Positions 6,190 through 13,300 of a stretch of 15,765 bases of DNA are shown here, piece after piece. The notes under the pieces were generated by a model that was not told where the DNA came from, searched no databases, and was given only the letters and a program-made list of their open reading frames with translations. The first letter of the stretch is position 1. Each line of letters begins with the position of its first letter. Source of the stretch: Betaproteobacteria bacterium UBA2293 (GTDB taxonomy: Bacteria; Pseudomonadota; Gammaproteobacteria; Burkholderiales; Rhodocyclaceae). Location: the NCBI GenBank assembly GCA_002345845.1, contig DDWF01000321.1, forward strand, positions 1 through 15,765, in the 5' to 3' direction. The position numbers and the translations under genes are program-made.

Positions 6190-8411
6190 TGCAGGAGAAG
6201 ACCCCGGAAGGTAATCCGGCCTTGCAGATGGGGCTGGCCGTGGCACGCTACACGCTGAGCGGCGGATTTTCCCGGCCGGGCACTCATCTGCCGGCGAGCG
6301 GTCATGTCGTGCCGGTTGATTTCATTGGTGTCGGCATTGCCGCCAGCGAAGATCCGGCGGTTGATGCCTGGCTGATCGCCTGCCTGCGGGAATATGGCAT
6401 AAGTAATGTCCGCCTCGACTTCACCTATGGCGATGCCGAAGGCGCGGCTGGGCGCTTGCTCGACGCACTGCTCGACGCCGGCTTCCGTGTCGTCCTCCAC
6501 CTGCTGCAGCCCCTCGTCGCCGCCCGCCAGATGCCGTCGCAGCCGGCGGCCGGCGCCTGGCGGGAATTCGTCGTCGCCACGCTGGAGCGTTACGGCGCGC
6601 GCGTGGCGATGGTCGAAGTCTGCTCGACGGTCAATCGCAAGCGCTGGGCCGGCTACACGCTGAAGGGCTTCCTGCAATTGTGGGAAATCGCCTGGCAGGA
6701 AACCCGTGCCCGCCAACTGACCCTGGCCGGGCCCAGCGTCACCGATTTCGAGCCACCGTGGAATGTCGGCTGCCTGGCCTTGTTGCAACAACGCGGGCAA
6801 TTGCCGGACATTCATACCGACAATCTCTTTTCCGAGCGCTGCACCGAGCCCGAGCGCTACGACCATAAAATCCTTGGCCACGGCCTGGCCGGCCTGCACA
6901 AGTTCAACCTGCTGAAAAAAGCCGCGCTGCTGCAGCGCATCGGTGCCGATTTCGGCGTGCCGCGACTGTTCTCGCCGGCGGCATTCTGGACGCTGCCGCG
7001 CATCGAGCGCGTGTTGCCGGCCGGCGAGCAGAAACAGGCCGATTACCTGAGCCGCTACATGATTCTCTGCGCTGCATCCGGCGCCCTTGAGGGCGCCTGG
7101 TGGGGACCGCTGGTCTGTCACCGCGAAGGCCTGGTCGACGACGGCGTGCTGCCTTATCCGGCGCTCGAACGGATTACCCATTACGCCGCGGTGACCGGCA
7201 AGCTGACCGATTTTCGTGTCCGGCCGGCGCTCGCCGCGCTGGCCGCCGTCGCCCGGCTGCTACCCGGAGCACGCTACGAAGGGCGCCTGAACCAGGGGCA
7301 GGGACTGGAAGTGCATGCCTTCCGTTCGGCCAATCGTCTGGTCCATGCCGTGTGGACGATCAATGGCCGGGCCGCGGCGCTGGTTGATCTCTACGCTGCC
7401 GGCGATCTCGCGGCCGCAAGCTGTCTCGATCGCGACGGCGCCGTCATGAGCGAAGCGGCGACGCTGGCCAGCGAAGCCCCCCTGTGGTTGTGCTGGGATG
7501 CCGACCGGCAGGTCGCCCTGGCTGCTGGCGCCGATCTGCTTAAAGGCGTGGTCATCGACCGCCATGTGCCGGGCAAGACCCATCATTTCATCCGCGACAA
7601 CGGCTGGCAGGGGATCATCCTCGCCGCTGACCGCGCCGAGGCCAATTGCCTGCTGACGGCCATCCATCCCGAGCGGATGACCCCGCCGCCGCGCGAATCG
7701 CTGCTGCGCAAGGCGCGCAATGCCATCTGGACCATTGCTGATCCGCGGCAGGAAGGCCATCGCCTGGTGGTCAAGCAGCCGGTCAAAATGCATCTGCACA
7801 AACAATTTCTCGACCGCTTCAAACCGTCGAAGGCGCTGCGCAGCTGGAGCGGCAGCAGCGACCTGCTGCGGCGCGGCCTCGGTGCTGCACCGCCGGTGGC
7901 CTATTGGGAGAAGATCGGCGACCGCAGCCTGAAGCAGAACTACTACCTGTGCGAATACGTCGCCGCCGAGTTTTCGGCGCGCGAACTGCTGTCCGCCTTC
8001 GCTGCCGGTGAAACAGCTTATGCCGGCATCGGCGAGAGCGAGGCCTATCGCCTGCTCGGCGATTTCCTGCTGCGCCTGCACGGCCGTGGCATCTATTTCC
8101 GCGATCTTTCCGGCGGCAATATCCTGATCCGTCAGGACGCAGACGGCACGCCGCAGTTCCTGCTGATCGACACCGGCCGTATCCATGCGTTCGACTGGCC
8201 GCTACCGCTCGATCAACGCATTTCCGACCTGGTCCGCATCTGCAACAAGCTGCACTGGGCCGGTCGCGAACAACTGCTTGGCCGTTACCTGGCCGCTATC
8301 CACCGCCGCCTCGACTGGCGCTTGCGCTTGCACTTCCACATCTACGACTGGAAGGTCACGCTCAAGCGCAAGATTGGCCGCAAGGCCATCAAGCGCTTGT
8401 TCGGGCGATAA
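6189..8411 (+). CDS. Fusion of a glycoside-hydrolase-like N-terminal region and a lipopolysaccharide-kinase-like C-terminal domain
   Basis: The 740-residue protein starts at ATG 6189, which overlaps the upstream stop as TGATG and has a strong GGGGAGGG ribosome-binding site. An earlier ATG at 6132 in the same frame lies inside the previous gene. Residues about 40-330 look like a clan-A glycoside hydrolase TIM barrel: DFIGVGIA, NVRLDFTYGD, FRVVLHLLQP, VAMVEVCSTVNRKRWAGY, then a GP motif and ALEGAWWGP. The usual Asn-Glu acid/base pair would fall at Ser146-Thr147, so hydrolase activity is doubtful. Residues about 500-740 form a Kdo/WaaP-type kinase: Lys529 in LVVKQPVK, HGRGIYFRDLSGGNIL with Asp639 and Asn644, and Asp661 in LLIDTGR. 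There is no signal peptide, so the protein is probably cytoplasmic. It may act on a nascent envelope glycan or glycolipid with the preceding kinase-like protein (inference). The barrel call is less certain than the kinase call. Confidence 0.83.
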   Translation: MQEKTPEGNPALQMGLAVARYTLSGGFSRPGTHLPASGHVVPVDFIGVGIAASEDPAVDAWLIACLREYGISNVRLDFTYGDAEGAAGRLLDALLDAGFRVVLHLLQPLVAARQMPSQPAAGAWREFVVATLERYGARVAMVEVCSTVNRKRWAGYTLKGFLQLWEIAWQETRARQLTLAGPSVTDFEPPWNVGCLALLQQRGQLPDIHTDNLFSERCTEPERYDHKILGHGLAGLHKFNLLKKAALLQRIGADFGVPRLFSPAAFWTLPRIERVLPAGEQKQADYLSRYMILCAASGALEGAWWGPLVCHREGLVDDGVLPYPALERITHYAAVTGKLTDFRVRPALAALAAVARLLPGARYEGRLNQGQGLEVHAFRSANRLVHAVWTINGRAAALVDLYAAGDLAAASCLDRDGAVMSEAATLASEAPLWLCWDADRQVALAAGADLLKGVVIDRHVPGKTHHFIRDNGWQGIILAADRAEANCLLTAIHPERMTPPPRESLLRKARNAIWTIADPRQEGHRLVVKQPVKMHLHKQFLDRFKPSKALRSWSGSSDLLRRGLGAAPPVAYWEKIGDRSLKQNYYLCEYVAAEFSARELLSAFAAGETAYAGIGESEAYRLLGDFLLRLHGRGIYFRDLSGGNILIRQDADGTPQFLLIDTGRIHAFDWPLPLDQRISDLVRICNKLHWAGREQLLGRYLAAIHRRLDWRLRLHFHIYDWKVTLKRKIGRKAIKRLFGR

Positions 8412-8414
8412 GCC

Positions 8415-8867
8415 TCAGCGCTTCTTGAACGTCTTGTGGCAGTCCTGGCAGGCTTCGTAGGCGGCCTTGTAAGGCGCTTCCAGCTGTTTACGGTCCTTCG
8501 TCTGCGCCGCCGTCAGCAGTGTGTCGGTGGCGGCGATGAACGCCAGGCGGGACTGCTCGAATTTTTCCGGCTGCTGCCAGACCTCGGCGGTTGCCTTGGT
8601 CGGCGGATAGTTGGTGTCCGCCCCGAAATGCCCCCAGGGCGCGTCGCGCTTGGCGACGACATCGCTGGCCAGGGCCAGGAACTTGTCGGCGTTGTAGGTG
8701 TTGCCGCGCAACATCACCCCCATCGGCTCAAAGCTGCGGAGGATCTCCTTGAAGGCGGTCTGCCGGGTCTTCACCGGCTGGCCGGGGCGGGTGTCTTCCA
8801 CCTCGCCTGAACAGGCGCCGAGTACGGCGGTCAGCAGGAGCAGCGAAACGAGTTGGGACGGACGCAT
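8415..8867 (-). CDS. Cytochrome c' (class II c-type cytochrome), predicted lipoprotein
   Basis: The 150-residue product has the class II cytochrome c pattern: a single haem-binding motif CQDCH at 140-144 near the C-terminus, and an N-terminal helix TRQTAFKEILRSFEPMGVML resembling the family signature after a conserved Arg (Arg35). The N-terminus is a lipoprotein signal, LLLLTAVLGACS, with the lipobox Cys at 19. Ser follows the Cys, so outer-membrane rather than inner-membrane retention is expected by the usual rule. Cytochromes c' are normally soluble periplasmic four-helix bundles that bind NO and are linked to nitric oxide resistance. Membrane anchoring would be a variation. The gene ends 3 bp from the convergent fusion-kinase gene, and a perfect TATAAT box lies upstream. 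The ATG at 8867 has only a weak GAGAAA ribosome-binding site. Confidence 0.88.
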   Translation of the reverse strand: MRPSQLVSLLLLTAVLGACSGEVEDTRPGQPVKTRQTAFKEILRSFEPMGVMLRGNTYNADKFLALASDVVAKRDAPWGHFGADTNYPPTKATAEVWQQPEKFEQSRLAFIAATDTLLTAAQTKDRKQLEAPYKAAYEACQDCHKTFKKR

Positions 8868-8897
8868 GGTTTCTCGGTAGGGAAGGCAGGGAGGCGC

Positions 8898-8903
8898 ATT
8901 ATA
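8898..8903 (-). promoter_or_regulatory. Consensus -10 box upstream of the cytochrome c' gene
   Basis: On the minus strand a perfect TATAAT lies about 30 bp upstream of the cytochrome ATG. The -35 region is GC-rich and does not match consensus, which suggests an activator or another recognition element. Confidence 0.5.
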
Positions 8904-8905
8904 CG

Positions 8906-8927
8906 GGCCCGGCCAGTTGCCCGGGCC
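8906..8927. repeat. GC-rich inverted repeat between the tetR and cytochrome c' genes
   Basis: GGCCCGG (8906-8912) and CCGGGCC (8921-8927) form a perfect 7-bp inverted repeat with an 8-nt loop. It begins 2 bp beyond the TATAAT box, so it occupies the spacer/-35 region of the putative cytochrome promoter. No T-tract follows on the minus strand, so it is a poor intrinsic terminator for the tetR gene. An operator role is possible. Confidence 0.5.
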
Positions 8928-8933
8928 GTCGCC

Positions 8934-9512
8934 TCAAGTCGAGCCTTCGAGCAACCGGGCCAGCCACTCGCCGGCCTCGCTGAACGGCTGGCTGGAGCGT
9001 TCGGCGCGACAGCGGATGTACGCCCCTTCGATGGCGGTCAGCACCAGGCCGGCGAATGAGGTGGCCTCGGCGGGGTCGGCCAGCGTTAGCTGGCTGGCGA
9101 TCAGTTTCCGCCAGTCGGCAAAGGTGGCGGCCAGCATCTGGCGCAGATTCTCCAGGTCGTTGTCGAGATCGAGGCTGACCGTGCCGGCGGCACAACTGGC
9201 GGCAAAATCACCTTCTTCGACACGCCGGGCGAAAGCGGCGAACAGGGCGCGCAACTTGTCGGGCGGGTGCATCTCACTGGCCAGCGCCTGCTCGATGAAG
9301 GTGGCGACACGACCGGCATAGACCGCCAGCGCCTCACCGACGATCTGCTGCTTGCCATCCGGGAAGAAGTGATAGACGGAGCCTTTCGGCGCCCCGCTGT
9401 GGCGGACGATTTCGTTGATGCCGGCGCCCGAGAGGCCGCGCTGGCGCATCAGGACGATGGTGCTTTCCAGCATGCGCTGGCGGCTGCCGCTATCTTTTTC
9501 GGAATTCTTCAC
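8934..9512 (-). CDS. TetR/AcrR-family transcriptional repressor (LmrA/YxaF-like C-terminal domain)
   Basis: The 192-residue protein has the TetR N-terminal DNA-binding domain: RQRMLESTIVLMRQRGLSGAGINEIVRHSG followed by the recognition helix APKGSVYHFFPDGK (41-54). The C-terminal ligand domain carries the region (DFAASCAAGTVSLDLDND) that corresponds to the GCPVGNLALE-type motif of the LmrA/YxaF group. The start is a GTG at 9512 with a weak ribosome-binding site. It is transcribed divergently from the class II aldolase gene, with 67 bp between their starts. That gap contains a palindrome matching the operator style of this group, so autoregulation plus control of the aldolase gene is the simplest reading. 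The inducer is unknown; relatives respond to small hydrophobic or electrophilic compounds. Confidence 0.9.
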   Translation of the reverse strand: MKNSEKDSGSRQRMLESTIVLMRQRGLSGAGINEIVRHSGAPKGSVYHFFPDGKQQIVGEALAVYAGRVATFIEQALASEMHPPDKLRALFAAFARRVEEGDFAASCAAGTVSLDLDNDLENLRQMLAATFADWRKLIASQLTLADPAEATSFAGLVLTAIEGAYIRCRAERSSQPFSEAGEWLARLLEGST

Positions 9513-9513
9513 G

Positions 9514-9542
9514 TTGAATAGTTAACTAGACCAGTCTATATA
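9514..9542 (+). promoter_or_regulatory. Putative aldolase promoter overlapping the TetR operator
   Basis: TTGAAT (9514-9519) as -35 and TATATA (9537-9542) as -10 are separated by 17 bp, and the TAGAC palindrome lies between and into the -10 box. A TATACT on the opposite strand (9545-9550) could be the tetR -10 box, placing its transcription start at the palindrome too. Both promoters would be blocked by a repressor bound there. Confidence 0.45.
9527..9538. promoter_or_regulatory. Candidate TetR-family operator palindrome
   Basis: TAGAC-CA-GTCTA is a 12-bp element with perfect 5-bp arms, in the 67-bp gap between the divergent tetR and aldolase genes. It resembles the TAGAC..GTCTA boxes described for LmrA/YxaF and NemR-type repressors (recalled, not searched). 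Confidence 0.65.
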
Positions 9543-9579
9543 AAAGTATAGGCGCTTTTTGTCTGAGTGGAGAACCATC

Positions 9580-10344
9580 ATGAGCGAACGAATCGACACC
9601 GCACCCCACGCCTGCAGCGATGCCGAATGGCAGCAGCGCGTCGATCTGGCGGCCTGCTACCGGCTGGTGGCGCTATTTGGCTGGGACGACCTGATCTTCA
9701 CCCACATCTCGGTCCGCCTGCCGGGGCCGGAGCATCATTTCCTGATCAATCCCTACGGCTGGATGTTCGACGAGATCACCGCCTCCAGCCTGGTCAAGGT
9801 CGACCTGCACGGGCAGAAGGTCGAAGCCAGTCCGGACGAGGTCAATCCCGCCGGCTTCACCATCCACAGCGCCATCCATGCGGCGCGCGAGGATGCGCAT
9901 TGCGTGCTGCATGTGCATAGCGTCAACGGCGTCGCCGTCTCGGCCCAGCACGAAGGGCTGCTACCGCTGTCGCAGCACGCGATGTTCGTCACCTCGGCGC
10001 TCGGCTATCACGACTACGAGGGCGTCGCCCTCGAGGCTGACGAAAAGCCGCGCCTGGTCCGCGACCTCGGCGCCAACCGCTACCTGATGCTGCGCAACCA
10101 CGGCCTGCTGACCGTCGGTCGCTCGGTGGCCGAAGCGTTCGTCGCCATGTACTTCTTCGAAACCGCCTGCATGATCCAGGTGCGGGCGATGAGCGGCGGG
10201 GCGCCGTTGCGGCGGATACCGCAAAGCATCGTCGATGGCGCCCCGGTCCAGTGGGACAAGGTCACCCGCGGCGCCGGCGGCGGCCTGGCCTGGCCGGCGC
10301 TGCTGCGCAAGCTCGATCGGGTCAACCCCGGCTATCGCAACTAG
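9580..10344 (+). CDS. Class II aldolase/adducin-family protein
   Basis: The 254-residue product matches the class II aldolase/adducin fold throughout. Visible elements are the N-terminal LAACYRLVALFGWDDLIFTHISVRLP, the substrate/phosphate-loop region FLINPYGWMFDEITASSLVKVD, the zinc-binding HVHSVNG pair and a third histidine in LRNHGLL. Family members cleave or epimerise sugar phosphates in a zinc-dependent manner, but many of this short type have no known substrate. ATG 9580 is chosen because GGAG lies 7 nt upstream; an in-frame TTG at 9559 is less likely. The gene is divergent from a TetR repressor and probably controlled by it. Its stop codon (10342-10344) shares two bases with the stop of the convergent CheB/CheR gene. 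Confidence 0.9.
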   Translation: MSERIDTAPHACSDAEWQQRVDLAACYRLVALFGWDDLIFTHISVRLPGPEHHFLINPYGWMFDEITASSLVKVDLHGQKVEASPDEVNPAGFTIHSAIHAAREDAHCVLHVHSVNGVAVSAQHEGLLPLSQHAMFVTSALGYHDYEGVALEADEKPRLVRDLGANRYLMLRNHGLLTVGRSVAEAFVAMYFFETACMIQVRAMSGGAPLRRIPQSIVDGAPVQWDKVTRGAGGGLAWPALLRKLDRVNPGYRN

Positions 10345-13300
10345 ACCGGGTAGGGCGTGACCGGGCAGCCCTTGGCGAAATAGTCCTCGACCGTGCCGAC
10401 CGGCAGCGGTCGGGCGAACAGGAAACCCTGGGCGAAGCGACAGCCGTTGGCCAGCAGGGCCTGCCGCTGCTCTTCGGTTTCGACCCCTTCGGCCATCACC
10501 TCCATGCCCATGACGTCGGCCATGGCAATGATGGTGCGGGCGATGGCGCGGTCGTTGGCATCGTCGGCGATGCCATCGACGAAGCTGCGGTCGATCTTGA
10601 TTTCGTTGATCGGGTAGCGCTTCAGGTAGCTCAGCGACGAATAGCCAGTGCCGAAATCGTCCACCGCCAGATGCACCCCGAGTTGCTTCAGTTCGCTGAG
10701 CATCTGCAAGGTGTAGTCGGTGTCGTCCATCAGCGCGTGTTCAGTCAGTTCCACAGTCAGGCAGCACGGTTCGATGCCGTGTTTGGCCAGGGTCTGGGCA
10801 ATCAGGCTCGGCACATGCGCCTTGCGGAACTGCTTCGGCGACAGGTTGATCGCCACTTTCGGCGGCTGCAGGCCGGCCTTGCGCCAGGTGACGATCTGGG
10901 CGCAGACAGCATGCAGCACCCACTCGCCGATGGCGCCGATCAGGCCGATTTCCTCGGCCAGCGGAATGAACTTGTCCGGCGGTACCAGGCCGCGTTCGGC
11001 ATGATCCCAGCGCAGCAGCGCCTCGATCCCGCTCAGTTTTCCGGTCTGCATGTCCAGCTGCGGCTGGTACACCAGATGGAAGGCGTTGCCGGCCAGCGCC
11101 TGGCGCAGGTCGTTGATCAGGTACATGCGGTCGTGCGAGAGGGTCCGCAATTCACCGGTGAAGAACTGGAAATTGTTCTTGCCGCGTTCCTTGGCCCGGT
11201 ACATGGCGATGTCGGCATTCTTCAGCAGTGTCTGGCTGTCGATGCCGTCCTCCGGATAGAGGCTGATACCGATGCTGGCCGTGGTGAATACCTGCTTGCC
11301 GTCGAGCAGGTGCGGCTGCGACAGCGTGTCGACGATGCGCTGGGCGGCAATGACCACTTCGCTGGCGCCCTCGGTCTCGCAGATGATGGTGAACTCGTCG
11401 CCGCCGAAGCGGGAAACGGTGTCGCCGGCGCGAATACAGACCTTCAGCGATTCGGCGACCTGCTTGATCAGGATGTCGCCGACGTCGTGTCCCATGGTGT
11501 CATTGATCAGCTTGAAGTTATCGACGTCGACAAACAGCACCGCCAGCCGCGCCTGGTTGCGCTCGCTCTTGCTGATCGCCATCTTCAAGCGGTCGTTGAA
11601 CAGCATGCGGTTGGGCAGGCCGGTCAGTTCGTCATGGGTGGCCAGATATTCGATGCGTTTCTGCGACTGCTTGACGACGCTGATGTCGCTGAAGATGCCG
11701 ACATAATTGACGACGCTGCCCTCGGCGTCCTTGACGCAGTTGATGGTCAGCCACTCGGGATAGAGGTCGCCGTTCTTGCGCCGGTTCCACACTTCGCCCT
11801 GCCACCAGCCGTTGCTGGCGATCGATTTCCACATCTCCTCGAAGAATTCGGCGCTGTGCTTGCCGGAACTGAGCATGGCCGGCGTCTGGCCAATCGCCTC
11901 GCGCTCGCTGTAGCCGGTGACCCGCTTGAAGGCATCGTTGACGGTGAGAATCCGGACACTGGCGTCGGTGACCACGATGCCTTCGCCGGAGTGATCGAAG
12001 ACGCGGGCGGCAAGGCGCAGCTGGTCCTCGGCGTGCTTGCGTTCGGTGATGTCGGTCGATTGCGTGCATACGGCGTACACCACGCCGTCGTCGCCGAGCA
12101 GCGGGAAACGCACCGAGTGCAGGATGCGCTCGCCCTGGGCCGTCGGCGCCCGCTCCTCGACTTCCAGCGCCGCGTTGTTGCGCAGCACTTCCAGGTCGCG
12201 CTGGCGGAACTCGTCGGCAATGCGGCCGCCGAAAATCTGACGGTCAGTCTTGCCGAGAATGTCGGTGGAGCGCACGCCAAAGTGCTCTTCGAACTTGTGG
12301 TTGATGAAGACATAGCGGCCGGCCGTGTCCTTCAGGCTGGACAGCGTCGGCGAGGCATTCATGATCGCCGTCAGCTTCTGCTGGTTGGTGCGCAGGATCT
12401 GTTCCGAGGTATGCAGCTCGGTGTCGTCGATCAGCAGGATGATGGCGCCGCGGATGCCGCGTGGCGAGACGTTTGGCGCAATGTGCAGCGCATAGTGCCG
12501 GCTGATCGAGCTGAGCGCCTGTTCGACCGGTTGCCCGTCGACAATCACCTGGTGCACCAGATGGCTGAAATCCGCCATGCCGTGCGGCAGCTTGATGCGG
12601 TTCAGGGCCATGCCGACCGCCGGCGCACCCAGCGAGAACAGGCCGGCGGCCAGCTGGTTGAAGCGTTCGATCTCGAGACCGCGATTGACCGAAATCAGCG
12701 GGAAGCCGATGCAGCTCTGGATACTCTCCAGGTCGTAGTTGAATTCCAGCAACTGCGCGCTCTTGATCTGCAGTTCCTCGTTGACCGTGGTCAGCTCTTC
12801 GTTGGTCGCCTGCAATTCCTCGTTCGAGGCTTCCAGCTCCTCGTTCGATGACTGCAATTCCTCGTTGGCCGCCTGGACTTCCTCGTTCAGCGCCTGCATT
12901 TCCTCGTTCGAGGTTTCCAGTTCCTCGATCACCGCCTGCAGGTGTTCGCGCATGGCGATGATCTCGTCCTCGAGTTCACGCACCGTCGCGCCGGCTTCGC
13001 CGATGGCCATGCCGACCGTGCTGCGACTCTTGGCCACCGCCTCGAAGACGACCAGGAACATGCCGCTGGCCGTCGTCGCCTCGAGGGCATGGATGACCAT
13101 GCGCACCAAGCGCTTGCCGTCGGCCAGTTTCAGCGTGCGCGGCCGGCCGAAAGCCGAACCCTGCTTGTGCCGTGCCTGATGCAGCAGGGTTTGCAGATCG
13201 GCGGAGAACTCCTTGCGGATCAGGTGCGGCAGGTCGAAACTCGGCCGTCCGTCGCCGACGTTGAGAAAATCGCCGACATTGCCCTGCAGGTGCAGGATGT

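Noticed and set aside
6078..8186. Two minus-strand open frames (6078-7181 and 7260-8186) opposite the fusion kinase gene
   Set aside because: Both look like shadows; the plus strand reads through continuously with recognisable kinase motifs and a strong ribosome-binding site.
10251..12851. 866-codon plus-strand open frame opposite the GGDEF/EAL gene
   Set aside because: It is an antisense shadow of a GC-rich gene. The minus strand carries intact GGDEF, EAL and PAS motifs here, and this frame also overlaps the end of the aldolase gene.
12775..12942. Possible CRISPR array from regular spacing
   Set aside because: The 21-bp units are contiguous with no unique spacers and lie in frame within a coiled-coil coding region.
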